A stretch of 64,000 nucleotides of DNA from Bacillus salacetis (GCF_003581585.1 NZ_QXIR01000013.1:1-64000), one strand, 5' to 3'. Counted from the stretch's first letter, positions 48,807-58,471 are shown. Program-made: numbers and translations. The notes: generated by a model not told the origin, from the sequence alone.

Positions 48807-48944
48807 TTTTCAAATATTATTTGTTGGTATAATGAGAAAAATTATGAGGTTCTGGTCAAAAAAGGGGAATCAGCAAATAATGGACAATAGAGGAGAAAGA
48901 AGGAAAATAATGATATGCATGTGTGGCGGCGTCACCTTAAGGGG

Positions 48945-49770
48945 TGGGATTCGGACAAACCTGGCTTCCTTTCCGGCATTTCTGTCCGAATACTGGTGGG
49001 ATTCGGACAAACCTAGCTTCCTTTCCGGCATTTCTGTCTGAATACTGGTGGGATTCGGACAAACTAGCCTTCCTTTCCGGCATTTCTGTCCGAATACCGG
49101 TGGATTTCGGACAAACTAGCCTTCCTTTCCGGCATTTCTGTCCGAATACCGGTGGGTTTCGGACAAACCTGGCTTCCTTTCCGGGATTTCTGTCCGAATA
49201 CCGGTGGGATTCGGACAAACCTGGCTTCCTTTCCGGGATTTCTGTCCGAATACTGGTGGGATTCGGACAAACCTGGCTTCCTTTCCGGCATTTCTGTCCG
49301 AATACTGGTGGGATTCGGACAAACCTAGCTTCCTTTCCGGCATTTCTGTCCGAATACTGGTGGGATTCGGACAAACCTGGCTTCCTTTCCGGCATTTCTG
49401 TCCGAATACTGGTGGAATTCGGACAAACTAGCCTTCCTTTCCGGCATTTCTGTCCGAATACTGGTGGGATTCGGACAAACTTGGCTTCCTTTCCGGGATT
49501 TCTGTGGGCAAGCAGGTGTTTGGTTTCTCGGGGATTCGTGCCCTTAGACATGGCCTTCCTCCGGTTAAGGGCACGCTTGGCGCGGATTCGTGCCCTTTCA
49601 CACGTTCATTCCTTTGGTTAGGGGTATATTTGGCGGGAGTTACCATTATCAAACACTCACTCCCTATAACCCGGTGTTTCCCGCCTAATCACCCTATTTT
49701 AAATCGGCTCACTCCCTATAACCGGGTGTTCTCCGCTAATCAATCACCCCATTTTAAATCCGGCCGCACT
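48945..49770. repeat. Tandem array of 52-base hairpin units, three subfamilies
   Basis: Eleven units of subfamily 1 repeat with exact 52-base spacing: TCGGACAAAC occurs at 48951, 49003 and every 52 bases to 49471. Each holds ATTCGGACA and TGTCCGAAT as inverted arms, so hairpins can form within a unit (about 25-base loop) or across neighbours (9-base loop ACTGGTGGG). Units vary at few positions (GCATTT/GGATTT, ACTGG/ACCGG). Two units with GGATTCGTGCCCTT follow (GATTCG at 49533 and 49585, again 52 apart), then two with TCACTCCCTATAACC (49657 and 49709, 52 apart). Confidence 0.92.
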
Positions 49771-49826
49771 TTATAGGGGGGGACGTACCTTTCCAACCAA
49801 ACCACTTCCTAATAAGGACAACTCAA

Positions 49827-49868
49827 TAAAAAAACAAACAAAACCAGCCCCGGTTCACCAAGGCTGGT
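49827..49868 (-). terminator. Terminator after yqjQ
   Basis: Arms ACCAGCC (49843-49849) and GGCTGGT (49862-49868), 12-base loop, then TTTTGTTTGTTTT on the minus strand. Confidence 0.75.
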
Positions 49869-49876
49869 CAAAATAA

Positions 49877-50671
49877 TCATTTTTTAAAGAAAGCGTTCTT
49901 CCCGAGGCGCTCCACGATTCCCGGGAAAAGGGTGTACAGGACACTGCCCGCATTCATCCAGCGGGGCAGGTTGATTTCCCTTGTATTCGTCAGCATCTTG
50001 TCCACAATTTTCTCAGCGACGGCATCGGGATCAAGTATGAAGCGTTCAACGTTTTTAGCGTAGGTGCCGGAGCGGTCGGCGACATTGAAAAAGTTTGTGG
50101 CGATAGGTCCCGGATTGACCGCTGTTACATAAATATTCGAAGAAGATGCCTCCATCCGCAGGCTGTTCGTGAAGCCGAGGACTGCATGCTTTGAAGCTGA
50201 GTATGCACTCGATTTGGGTGTAGCAAGTTTGCCTGCCTGGGACGCAATATTAATGATATGGCCGGCCTTCCTTTTTTTCATGATTGGCAGCACATGCTTT
50301 GTACATGCGATAAGCCCGAGGACATTGACATCGAACATTCCTTTAATGTCCTCGAAGCTTGCCTCGTCCGCTTCATCAAAGATTCCAAAACCGGCATTAT
50401 TGACAAGTATATCGACATTCTCAACCTCTCTGTAGATTGACTGAAAAACAGAAGGAAGCGTTTCAAAGTCAGATACATCCACACTATGCACGAAGGCTTT
50501 CACCTTGTATTCCTCCTGGATTTTCAGCTGAAGTTCTTTAAGGCGTTCAGTGTTGCGGGCAAGCAGTACGACATTGGCTCCGCACCCTGCTGCTTTAAGC
50601 GCAATTCTTTCCCCGATTCCGCCCGAGGCGCCTGTAATGACGATATTTTTATTTTGTAAACGATGATTCAC
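49877..50671 (-). CDS. yqjQ: Short-chain dehydrogenase YqjQ
   Basis: Classical SDR oxidoreductase, 264 residues, with the cofactor motif TGASGGIG, NNAG (VNNAGFGIF), the catalytic Ser of IASQAGKL and YSASK. Substrate unknown; the C-terminal extension carries a hydrophobic stretch (LYTLFPGIVERLG). Lies 15 bases after yqjP in the same operon. Confidence 0.88.
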   Translation of the reverse strand: MNHRLQNKNIVITGASGGIGERIALKAAGCGANVVLLARNTERLKELQLKIQEEYKVKAFVHSVDVSDFETLPSVFQSIYREVENVDILVNNAGFGIFDEADEASFEDIKGMFDVNVLGLIACTKHVLPIMKKRKAGHIINIASQAGKLATPKSSAYSASKHAVLGFTNSLRMEASSSNIYVTAVNPGPIATNFFNVADRSGTYAKNVERFILDPDAVAEKIVDKMLTNTREINLPRWMNAGSVLYTLFPGIVERLGKNAFFKK

Positions 50672-50686
50672 GGTTCCACCTTCTTT

Positions 50687-51649
50687 TTAACAGTAATAGA
50701 ACAAGACACCTTCCCGTTCTTCACAGAAAATTTCCTGTCTTGCTTCCAAATAGTCGATTTGGGCCTGGGTTTCGGACAGCGTCAGCCCCAGTTCTTTTTG
50801 GTACACGGTTGGAAACAGCTTTTGGCAAACAGAAAACAGGGTCTGGGGAGCATTTTTCAGTAGTCCTTTTACATGCATCGCCCGCTCATGCTGTTTGTTC
50901 AGCCGTTTCCGGATAAGGGGGTGAACCTCCATTATCTCTTCTCCGTGGCCGGTATAGGCCATGCTGATATCCACCTGCAGCAGCTCGCGCAGAGAGCGGT
51001 TATACTGCAGCTGGGGCTTCGGCCTTTCCTCCCCTTCTTTCTCGGGAGGTTCGATCAGCGGGTTCGGGGAAATATGTGCCAGGAGATGGTCCCCGGCTAT
51101 CATCCTGCCGTCCTTTTCCCGCCAGAAGGATATATGGCTTTGCGCATGGCCAGGCGTTTCCAGAACAGCCCAGCCTTCCATCCCGGGGATGGAGTCCCCC
51201 TCCCTAATGGCGGAGGTCAATCCCCTGTTTCCCATGAACTTCAAAGGAGACCTGATTTTTTGTATAAAGGAGAAGTATTCCTGAGGCAGTCCCGCCTGCA
51301 GAAATAATTTTACATAAAATCGGTCATGTTCTTCAAAAAATCCCTCAGGTCTCACCAGCCATCTTTGATTGGCGGGGTGTCCCATGACTTCAATGTGATC
51401 CGGCATCCAGTCCAGCATTCCCGCATGGTCAGGATGATGATGCGTCAGGATCACTTGTTCAATATCCTCAAAGGAATAGCCCAGTTCACTAAGATTCCTG
51501 CCCAGGACTTCCTTTGCTTCTATGGTTTGCGGCCCGGCATCGATCAGGCTCAGTACTTCCCCTTTCACAAGGTAGACATTGACGTCCCCCACTGCAAAAG
51601 GGGTCGGCAGTACAATTTTTGCTATATCTCCAGCCCAACTGGCATTCAT
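50687..51649 (-). CDS. yqjP: Metallo-beta-lactamase fold hydrolase YqjP
   Basis: Predicted zinc hydrolase of 320 residues with LTHHHPDHAGML (HxHxDH), the His of ETPGHAQSHISF, the bridging Asp in IAGDHLL and a final His (TGHGEEI). C-terminal helical region typical of the LACTB2/YqjP group. Upstream is an 18-base perfect palindrome. Substrate unknown. Confidence 0.85.
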   Translation of the reverse strand: MNASWAGDIAKIVLPTPFAVGDVNVYLVKGEVLSLIDAGPQTIEAKEVLGRNLSELGYSFEDIEQVILTHHHPDHAGMLDWMPDHIEVMGHPANQRWLVRPEGFFEEHDRFYVKLFLQAGLPQEYFSFIQKIRSPLKFMGNRGLTSAIREGDSIPGMEGWAVLETPGHAQSHISFWREKDGRMIAGDHLLAHISPNPLIEPPEKEGEERPKPQLQYNRSLRELLQVDISMAYTGHGEEIMEVHPLIRKRLNKQHERAMHVKGLLKNAPQTLFSVCQKLFPTVYQKELGLTLSETQAQIDYLEARQEIFCEEREGVLFYYC

Positions 51650-51678
51650 ATACGTTCACCACTTTTTATGTATTTGAA

Positions 51679-51696
51679 AATGAATGATCATTCATT
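51679..51696. promoter_or_regulatory. Perfect 18-base palindrome upstream of yqjP
   Basis: AATGAATGATCATTCATT, 30 bases before the yqjP start. TGAATGA-type palindromes are typical operators of TetR-family repressors, including fatty-acid regulators of bacilli. Which protein binds is not known. Confidence 0.55.
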
Positions 51697-51821
51697 CCCT
51701 TATTTTACTCTTTTTCTTAAAAGATGTCATGGAAAACAGGGAAAATGATAAAACACTGCATTCGGCAGCGTGAATTGCTACAATGGAGAAAACCGTAAAT
51801 ACTACATGGGAGAAGTGAACG

Positions 51822-52967
51822 ATGCTTGTCATATTGCTGATCATAAACATTATTGGATGGCTTATTTTAAGCTGCGATATATACTGGGGGCTGAGGACGA
51901 TCGACCGGTTGGAGAAAGTCCCTGCAGAATATCACGGGCCCTTCCTTTCCATTATCGTCCCTGCCCGCAATGAAGCCCATACCATCGGAAGGAGCCTCCT
52001 GACACAGTTAAAGCTCAAATACAACAACATCGAATGGATCATTGTGAATGACCGCTCAACGGATGAAACCCGTCAGGAAATTGAACGGATCGCCAAGATG
52101 GATGACCGGATCAAGACCTTGCACCTGAACGAACTCCCAGAAGGCTGGCTGGGTAAAAACCATGCCCTTTATCAGGGATATCTCCACTCTGAAGGGGATC
52201 TCCTTCTGTTTACAGATGCCGATGTCCACTTCCATCCGGACTCCGTCTCGAAAGCAGTAAAGGCGCTGCAGAATGAAAAGGCCGATCACTTAACGGCAGC
52301 CCCCTCCCTGACCGCCCAAGGGTTTTGGCTACAGACATTCATAGCATTTTTCCTGTTTGGGTTCACCTACTATAAAAGACCTTGGAAAGCGAATGATCAA
52401 AACTCCCGCATCGGGATGGGCATCGGCGCCTTCAATCTGATGACACGGTCAGGCTACGAAACCATCGGGACGCATGAGAGTTTGCGGAACCGGCCGGATG
52501 ATGACCTCCAGCTTGGTGCTAAAGTAAAGGAACATGGACTGGAACAGAGAATGGTCACTGCCATCGGCCTCCTGAGTGTGGAATGGTATCCAACCTTGAG
52601 ATCTGCCTTGCAGGGGCTGGAGAAAAATACGTTTGCGGGGTTGTATTACCGTTATTCAATGGTGATTCTGGCAGTCGCGGGAGTATTCTTTTCTCAGGTC
52701 TTTCCCTTTTTGGCTCTCCTGTCTTCGGATACTGCTGTACGGTTATTGAGCTTAACAGTGATCACCCTCATCTTTTTCAGCTATTTCATAGTAATCAAGA
52801 AGATGACAGACTTTCATGCAGGCTTATTTTTTGTACTTCCTGTAACCGCCCTGATTTTCATTTTCAGCATCATCCGGGCTGTGGCCCTTACATTTTTACG
52901 CGGAGGTGTCATCTGGAGAGGGACAAAATATTCCTTAAAGGAACTTCGCAGGAAAATAGGGGAGTAA
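51822..52967 (+). CDS. Membrane glycosyltransferase, family 2
   Basis: 381 residues: an N-terminal membrane helix (about 1-20), a GT-A domain with SIIVPARNEAHTIGRSL, VNDRSTDET, the DAD-type metal motif LFTDADVHF and the acceptor-site region NRPDDDLQLG, then three to four C-terminal helices (about 270-360). It resembles glycosyltransferases acting on lipid or carotenoid acceptors (CrtQ-like), but the acceptor cannot be assigned. Divergent from yqjP; namA follows on the same strand after 84 bases. Confidence 0.8.
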   Translation: MLVILLIINIIGWLILSCDIYWGLRTIDRLEKVPAEYHGPFLSIIVPARNEAHTIGRSLLTQLKLKYNNIEWIIVNDRSTDETRQEIERIAKMDDRIKTLHLNELPEGWLGKNHALYQGYLHSEGDLLLFTDADVHFHPDSVSKAVKALQNEKADHLTAAPSLTAQGFWLQTFIAFFLFGFTYYKRPWKANDQNSRIGMGIGAFNLMTRSGYETIGTHESLRNRPDDDLQLGAKVKEHGLEQRMVTAIGLLSVEWYPTLRSALQGLEKNTFAGLYYRYSMVILAVAGVFFSQVFPFLALLSSDTAVRLLSLTVITLIFFSYFIVIKKMTDFHAGLFFVLPVTALIFIFSIIRAVALTFLRGGVIWRGTKYSLKELRRKIGE

Positions 52968-53051
52968 GGCAAAATCCTTTTTCAGAAAATTCCCTGCTGA
53001 TATAATAATCGTGTATTTAGGAACACGAAACAGCCAAAAGGAGACGATATA

Positions 53052-54068
53052 ATGTCAGCTAAATTATTTGAACCTTATACAATCAAAGATGTTACCTTGA
53101 AAAACAGGATCGTGATGGCACCAATGTGCATGTATTCTTCTCATAACGAGGACGGCAAAGTTGAGAACTGGCACAAAACCCACTATACAAGCAGGGCAGT
53201 CGGCGGTGTCGGCCTCATCATCCAGGAAGCCACTGCTGTTACGCCCCAAGGCCGTATTTCACCTCAGGATCTGGGTATTTGGAGCGATGACCATGTTGAG
53301 GGGTTAAAAGAACTTGTCTCACTTATTAAAGAACAGGGGGCCCATGCAGGCATTCAACTGGCTCATGCAGGCAGAAAAGCAGTGCTTGAGGGCGATATCA
53401 TTGCTCCGTCAGCCATACCATTCAATGAAAAAATGAAGACACCTCAGGAGATGACCCAAGAAGACATAAAGGAAACTATCGAAGCCTTTAAACAAGGCGC
53501 AGAAAGGGCAGGGAATGCCGGATATGATCTTATTGAAATCCACGGGGCACATGGTTACTTGATCAATGAATTCCTTTCCCCTCTTTCCAATAAGCGCAGT
53601 GATGAATATGGCGGTTCCGCAGAGAATCGTTACCGCTTCCTGCGGGAGGTGCTGGAAGCCGTCAACACGGTCTGGGATGGACCGCTTATTGTACGGGTAT
53701 CGGCAAAGGATTATGCAGATGGCGGATTGGATGCAGAGGATTATGCCGTCTTTGCATCATGGATGAAAGAACAGGGGGTAGACTTGATTGATGTCAGTTC
53801 GGGGGCCGTGGTACCGGCAAAGATTGATGTTTTCCCTGGTTACCAGGTAAAACTGGCAGAAACCATCAAAAACAAAGCAGAGGTCCCAACCGGAGCAGTC
53901 GGCTTGATCACCACCGGTATTCAGGCAGAAGAAATCCTCCAAAATGAACGCGCAGACCTCATTCTGCTGGCAAGGGAGCTCCTGCGTGACCCTTACTGGC
54001 CAAGGACAGCCGCAAAAGAACTCGGGGTGGAAATCGAATCTCCAAAACAATATGACAGGGCTTGGTAA
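53052..54068 (+). CDS. namA: NADPH dehydrogenase NamA (YqjM, old yellow enzyme)
   Basis: FMN flavoprotein reducing activated alkenes, including toxic enals and quinones. The 338 residues equal B. subtilis YqjM. Diagnostic residues of the YqjM-type are present: C26 in PMCMYSS, the substrate-binding His pair in IHGAHGYL and the C-terminal arginine finger R336 in YDRAW. Confidence 0.94.
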   Translation: MSAKLFEPYTIKDVTLKNRIVMAPMCMYSSHNEDGKVENWHKTHYTSRAVGGVGLIIQEATAVTPQGRISPQDLGIWSDDHVEGLKELVSLIKEQGAHAGIQLAHAGRKAVLEGDIIAPSAIPFNEKMKTPQEMTQEDIKETIEAFKQGAERAGNAGYDLIEIHGAHGYLINEFLSPLSNKRSDEYGGSAENRYRFLREVLEAVNTVWDGPLIVRVSAKDYADGGLDAEDYAVFASWMKEQGVDLIDVSSGAVVPAKIDVFPGYQVKLAETIKNKAEVPTGAVGLITTGIQAEEILQNERADLILLARELLRDPYWPRTAAKELGVEIESPKQYDRAW

Positions 54069-54077
54069 AGCTATCAG

Positions 54078-54110
54078 AGAATGCAGCGACTATTTGCTGC
54101 ATTCTTTTTA
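54078..54110 (+). terminator. Terminator after namA
   Basis: AGAATGCAGC and GCTGCATTCT arms, eight-base loop, then a T run. Confidence 0.88.
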
Positions 54111-54127
54111 TGGATCTCTTTTCACAA

Positions 54128-54316
54128 GGCTCTTTTCGTAAATTGTTGCTATTCAATATAAATTTCAAATACTATCCTGTTAATCGCCGTAAAAATCCCC
54201 GGTGAGCAGGAAAGAACAGAGCTGCTCGTTCTTTTTCGAGAGTAAAACCTTTGAATACAGGGGAAAATCCGGCATCTGGGATTTTCCGAAAGCCACAATA
54301 TATGCAAAAACAGCCT
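54128..54316 (-). repeat. Dispersed TIR element, copy E
   Basis: Opposite orientation to the other copies. Plus-strand ends GGCTCTTTTCGTAAATTGTT and ATATATGCAAAAACAGCC are inverted with respect to each other. Core blocks match copies B and D (CCCCGGTGAGCAGGAAAGAA, TTTTTCGAGAGTAAAACCTT). The best-preserved copy. Confidence 0.85.
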
Positions 54317-54397
54317 TTGCTGCTACATAGGATGAAACCGGAGAAATTAGAAAAGATCTGCCCAATCCGAAAACAGCCATTAAAACAACCTCTTATC

Positions 54398-54943
54398 CTA
54401 TGCTTCTTCCCAAATCCGGTTTACAGAAGGTGTGTCAGCCGCAAAATTAATATGATAGACATCCGGATTTGACAGTTCCAGCAATTCTTTGTATCCAAAG
54501 CTGGCCGCGAAAAATTTAAGAAGAAGTGTCGCAAGGTTTCCATGGCTGACTGCAATGACGCATTCATGGTCACTCTTTATCAGTTCTTCAATAAATGATG
54601 AAGCCCTTTCGTAAGCAGCGCGGTTTGATTCTCCCCCATCAAGAACATACTCGAAGTCCTCAAAGCTTCTTTCAAGGTGCATCATCCAGTCATCGAGATT
54701 GGTGCCGCTCAGAACCCTTTCCCCAAGTCGCTCATCCTGGATGATGGGAAGCCCTCTATCAGCTGCAAGAGGTTCGATGGTCTTAACCGCCCTTAAAAAT
54801 GGACTGCTGTAGACGGCATCCACCTCCCTGCCTTCAAAGAACCTCACCAGCATCTTTGCCTGGTCTTCACCAAGATCTGTGAGCTTTGCCCATGGAGGCT
54901 GTCCTTCAGCCTTTGCATGCCGCACGATATATAAGTCCTTCAT
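54398..54943 (-). CDS. Histidine phosphatase family protein (SixA-like)
   Basis: Phosphatase of the branch that includes SixA-type phosphohistidine phosphatases. About 181 residues with the phosphorylated His in YIVRHAKAEG, a second Arg in SSPFLRAVKT and the distal His in IAVSHGNLATLL. Start chosen at MKDLYIVRH; GTG codons four residues earlier are alternatives. Substrate unknown. Confidence 0.82.
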   Translation of the reverse strand: MKDLYIVRHAKAEGQPPWAKLTDLGEDQAKMLVRFFEGREVDAVYSSPFLRAVKTIEPLAADRGLPIIQDERLGERVLSGTNLDDWMMHLERSFEDFEYVLDGGESNRAAYERASSFIEELIKSDHECVIAVSHGNLATLLLKFFAASFGYKELLELSNPDVYHINFAADTPSVNRIWEEA

Positions 54944-55001
54944 TTTGTTCACCACTCCCTATAAATAGTAAATTGCAGGCTGCCGCCCTGTAAATCGAAG
55001 C

Positions 55002-55925
55002 CTACTTCCTGGTTATGGCAGCTTCAAAGAAGTCGCTGGCAACATAACTTTCAGGAAAGGATTCCCTGGCTTCCTGTTCAAGGACAGGCCACTCGGCTTC
55101 AGAAAATCTGGAACTGATATGGGTCAAGAACAATTTGCGGGCATTGGCTGCCTTGGCTGTCTCGGCAGCCTGCTTTGTTGTAGAGTGGAAATAAGCATGT
55201 GCCATCTCTTCCTGGCCTTTGGCGAAAGTAGCCTCATGAATCAGCACATCGGCATTTTCAGCAAGCTTGACCGCCTCCCGGGATGGTCTAGTGTCGCCAA
55301 GGATGGTAACGACCCTTCCTTGAATAGGAGTCCCCAGGAAGTCGTTCCCATCAATCACCCTTCCGTCTTCAAGAACAACGGTTTCTCCATTTTTCAATTT
55401 CTTGAAGAGCGGTCCGGGTTTAATGCCGGAGGCCTTTAATTTATCAGCCTGCAGAATCCCGGGCTTATTTTTTTCCACTACCCTGAACCCAAAGCAAGGA
55501 AGGGCATGGTCAAGTTTACGTACTTCCACCGTAAACTGGTCATCTTCGAAAATGATGCCTTCTTCGATTTCGACAATATGTAAAGGATAAAGCAGATGGG
55601 TTCCGCTGATGGATAAAGAAACCTCAATGTAGTCTTTTATGCCGGGAGGGCCGTATACCGTCAGTTCCGACTCCCCTCCCTGAAAGGACCGGCTGCCCAG
55701 GAATCCCGGCAGACCGAAAATATGGTCCCCATGAAGATGGGTGATGAAGATCTTTTCGACTTTTCTTGGTTTTAACGTTGTATGCAATATTTGATGCTGA
55801 GTCGCTTCACCGCAATCAAACAGCCAGACAGCATTTCTTTCTTCCAAAAGCTTTAGAGCAATTGAAGTTACATTTCTTAATTTGGCAGGAACACCTGCAC
55901 CCGTCCCCAGAAAAAGCAGGTCCAT
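55002..55925 (-). CDS. rnz: Ribonuclease Z
   Basis: tRNA 3'-end processing endonuclease of the metallo-beta-lactamase family. The 307 residues equal B. subtilis Rnz. Metal motifs: [15 protein letters not shown], the Asp of LGDTRPS and the His of TKQAAETA... LTHISSRF region. ATG at 55925 has AGGAGTG upstream; the frame extends 34 codons further. Adjacent and divergent to zwf as in B. subtilis. Confidence 0.94.
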   Translation of the reverse strand: MDLLFLGTGAGVPAKLRNVTSIALKLLEERNAVWLFDCGEATQHQILHTTLKPRKVEKIFITHLHGDHIFGLPGFLGSRSFQGGESELTVYGPPGIKDYIEVSLSISGTHLLYPLHIVEIEEGIIFEDDQFTVEVRKLDHALPCFGFRVVEKNKPGILQADKLKASGIKPGPLFKKLKNGETVVLEDGRVIDGNDFLGTPIQGRVVTILGDTRPSREAVKLAENADVLIHEATFAKGQEEMAHAYFHSTTKQAAETAKAANARKLFLTHISSRFSEAEWPVLEQEARESFPESYVASDFFEAAITRK

Positions 55926-56272
55926 TCCCTTCACTCCTCTCCTGACTTTCTCGTTTTTATCATAGCATAAAAGACGGTTCCTGCTGATATAAAAGAACTG
56001 TACACGCTTTGTTAAAATGTCGGTCATACTGTAATAAGAATACTGATTGGAGACAACCTAATGAACACAAGGCTGTTCCTTAAGGTGTAACTTATTCGCA
56101 AATAGTATGTCACTAAAGTGAATTATTGTGTACTATTAAGATGGACGACCCCAAAGCTTACAGCATATGATTTGCTAAATGGATAGTAAGACTTTAAAAT
56201 TAAGTACTTGTATGGCGTTGTTTTCAAAACCAACCAGCAGCTATTCAATAGGAAAAAAGTGAGGTCTTAGCA
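55926..56272. other. Divergent control region between rnz and zwf
   Basis: Contains a candidate rnz promoter and the zwf leader. A nine-codon frame with a GGAGAC site (56061-56090) is visible but unsupported as a leader peptide. No clear zwf promoter was recognised. Confidence 0.4.
56028..56056 (-). promoter_or_regulatory. Candidate sigma-A promoter of rnz
   Basis: TTGTCT (56051-56056) and TACAGT (56028-56033) on the minus strand with a 17-base spacer. Confidence 0.4.
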
Positions 56273-57775
56273 GTGAAACATAATGATACACCATCTACTT
56301 TACTAATGATTTTCGGTGCAACTGGAGATTTGGCCAAAAGAAAGCTTTTTCCTTCTCTATACCACCTATTCAGAAAAGGGAAAATCGCTAAGAATTTTGC
56401 CGTAGTGGGCGTAGCCCGCCGCGAGCTGTCAAATGAGGAATTCCAGGCACACGTTAAGGATTCTGTCCTTACATCAATCGGAAAAGACGAGAATATTGAA
56501 GAATTCGTTTCTCATTTCTATTATAAGTCCAATGATGTTTCTGACAGCGATTCGTACATAGAGTTAAATCAGTTGGCAGTGCAATTGGATGAGAAATATG
56601 AACTCGGAGGCAACAGGATATTCTATCTTGCCATGGCACCGGAATTTTTCGGAACCATCACGGATCATTTAAAGCAGGACGGATTGACCGATACGCAAGG
56701 TTTCAAACGCCTTGTCATTGAAAAACCGTTCGGACACGACCTGGAGTCTGCCGAAGTCCTGAACAATCAGATCCGGGCTTCTTTCTCTGAAAAGGAAATC
56801 TATCGTATCGATCATTATCTTGGAAAAGAAATGGTGCAGAATATTGAAGTCATCCGTTTTGCCAATGCGCTGTTTGAACCTTTATGGAATAACCGTTACA
56901 TTTCAAATATCCAGATCACTTCAAGTGAAGAACTGGGTGTAGAGGAACGCGGCCGTTATTATGAGAAGAGCGGGGCATTACGGGATATGGTCCAAAACCA
57001 TATGATGCAGATGGTAGCACTTCTGGCGATGGAGCCGCCAATCAGGCTGACAACAGATGAAATCAGAAGTGAAAAGGTCAAGGTGCTAAGGGCCCTTCGC
57101 CCGCTCAAAGATGAAGAAGTGAAAGATTACTTCGTCCGCGGTCAGTACGATGCCGGGTCAATCAATGGCACTGAAGTTCAAGGTTACCGTGAAGGCAGCA
57201 ATGTCGACCCGGAATCCAATACAGAGACCTTCGTTGCCGGGAAATTGATGATTGATAATTTCCGCTGGGCAGGGACACCATTCTATATCCGTACGGGGAA
57301 ACGTATGGAAGCAAAGTCGACAAAGATTGTCATCCAGTTCAAGGATATTCCAATGAATCTTTATTATAATACAGATAAACAATTGTCACCGAACCTTCTG
57401 GTCATCCACATCCAGCCGGAAGAAGGAATCACCCTTCACTTGAATGCCAAGAAAACTGGGCAGAATATAGAAACGACACCTGTAAAACTTAATTTCGTCA
57501 ATAATGGTGTCGACGGTATGAACACGCCTGAAGCCTATGAAAAGCTTCTTCATGACTGTATGCGCGGAGATGCAACAAACTTCACTCACTGGGATGAAGT
57601 GAAACTTTCCTGGGCATTCACGGATACAATCTCCAATGTTTGGGAAAACACAACTGAAGAAGAATTTCCAAATTACCAGGCCGGTTCAATGGGTCCATTA
57701 GCGGCAGACAAGCTGCTGGCCCAGGATGGATTCTTCTGGTGGCCATTCTCTGCACTCGAAGTTGATGAATGTTAA
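56273..57775 (+). CDS. zwf: Glucose-6-phosphate 1-dehydrogenase
   Basis: First step of the oxidative pentose-phosphate pathway, making NADPH. The 500 residues carry the cofactor motif FGATGDLAKRK, the catalytic RIDHYLGKE and the EKPFGHD segment. GTG start with AGTGAGG upstream. Immediately followed by a cyclase-family gene, and with gndA nearby on the other strand. Confidence 0.95.
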   Translation: MKHNDTPSTLLMIFGATGDLAKRKLFPSLYHLFRKGKIAKNFAVVGVARRELSNEEFQAHVKDSVLTSIGKDENIEEFVSHFYYKSNDVSDSDSYIELNQLAVQLDEKYELGGNRIFYLAMAPEFFGTITDHLKQDGLTDTQGFKRLVIEKPFGHDLESAEVLNNQIRASFSEKEIYRIDHYLGKEMVQNIEVIRFANALFEPLWNNRYISNIQITSSEELGVEERGRYYEKSGALRDMVQNHMMQMVALLAMEPPIRLTTDEIRSEKVKVLRALRPLKDEEVKDYFVRGQYDAGSINGTEVQGYREGSNVDPESNTETFVAGKLMIDNFRWAGTPFYIRTGKRMEAKSTKIVIQFKDIPMNLYYNTDKQLSPNLLVIHIQPEEGITLHLNAKKTGQNIETTPVKLNFVNNGVDGMNTPEAYEKLLHDCMRGDATNFTHWDEVKLSWAFTDTISNVWENTTEEEFPNYQAGSMGPLAADKLLAQDGFFWWPFSALEVDEC

Positions 57776-57789
57776 TAGAGAAAGGATGA

Positions 57790-58416
57790 ATGAATGTGAA
57801 GGTCTACGATATTACAGCACCAATCTATACTGGAATGCCGGTTTATAAAAACAAGCCCGAAAAGCAGCCGGAAATCAATACGAACACGAACGGCCATGTG
57901 ACCGAATCAAGAATTTCCATGGATGTTCATACTGGAACACATGTCGATGCACCCCTCCACATGATCAATGATGGAGACACAATTGAAACAATCGATATGC
58001 AGCAGCTCGTCCGTCCGGTCAAAGTTCTTGATTTAACTTCAGTAGAGGAAAAAATCACAAAAAGGGATATTGAAAACCACGACATTCAGGAAAATGACTT
58101 TCTTCTTTTCAAAACAAAGAACTCCCGGGACACAGAGTTCAACTTTGAATTCATTTATGTGGCAGAGGATGCAGCGGAATACTTGAAAGAAAAAAAGATC
58201 GACGGCACAGGCATCGACTCCCTCGGGATCGAAAGAGCACAGGATGGCCATCCGACCCACAGAGCGTTGATGGGCAGCGGGATCATCATAATGGAGGGCC
58301 TGCAATTGAAAGACATAGAAGAAGGCACCTACTTCATGGTGGCAGCACCTTTGAAGATCCAGGGAACTGATGCATCACCAGCACGCGTCATCCTGATGGA
58401 TGAATTAATTGGATAA
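57790..58416 (+). CDS. Cyclase family protein (kynurenine formamidase-like)
   Basis: Metal-dependent hydrolase of the cyclase/KynB-like superfamily, 208 residues, with the signature MDVHTGTHVDAPLHM and IDSLGIERAQDGHPTHRALM. AAAGGATGA precedes the ATG, 14 bases after the zwf stop, so the two are probably cotranscribed. Substrate unknown; no other tryptophan-degradation gene is in the window, so formamidase activity is only one possibility. Confidence 0.85.
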   Translation: MNVKVYDITAPIYTGMPVYKNKPEKQPEINTNTNGHVTESRISMDVHTGTHVDAPLHMINDGDTIETIDMQQLVRPVKVLDLTSVEEKITKRDIENHDIQENDFLLFKTKNSRDTEFNFEFIYVAEDAAEYLKEKKIDGTGIDSLGIERAQDGHPTHRALMGSGIIIMEGLQLKDIEEGTYFMVAAPLKIQGTDASPARVILMDELIG

Positions 58417-58421
58417 AATTT

Positions 58422-58450
58422 AAGACTCGTCAATTTTGACGAGTCTTTTT
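58422..58450 (+). terminator. Terminator after the zwf-cyclase unit
   Basis: Perfect 11-base arms AAGACTCGTCA and TGACGAGTCTT with a four-base loop and T run. Confidence 0.92.
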
Positions 58451-58471
58451 ATGTTCAATCAGTGAAGCGAT

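Larger units (their letters stand above)
48737..49876. other. 1.1 kb gene-free region with LexA boxes and 52-base repeats
   Basis: From left to right: polY2 ribosome site, two LexA boxes, about 140 AT-rich bases, the 52-base repeat array (48945-49770), and the yqjQ terminator. Long open frames on both strands here arise only from repeats lacking stop codons. Confidence 0.75.
54069..54397. other. Intergenic region with terminator and dispersed-element copy E
   Basis: Holds the namA terminator and element copy E in inverted orientation. No gene seen; a 66-codon minus-strand frame across the element has no clear ribosome site. Confidence 0.6.

Noticed and set aside
48945..49505. CRISPR array (regular repeats with about 25-base intervals)
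   Set aside because: The would-be spacers are nearly identical from unit to unit, and no cas gene is in the window. It is a tandem repeat.
48937..49621. Proteins of over 200 residues encoded on both strands across the 52-base array
   Set aside because: The unit has no stop codon in most frames and its length is not a multiple of three, so long frames arise automatically. No ribosome site or non-repeat domain.
56061..56090. Nine-codon leader peptide before zwf
   Set aside because: Has a GGAGAC site but no attenuator structure or meaningful residue run was found between it and zwf.
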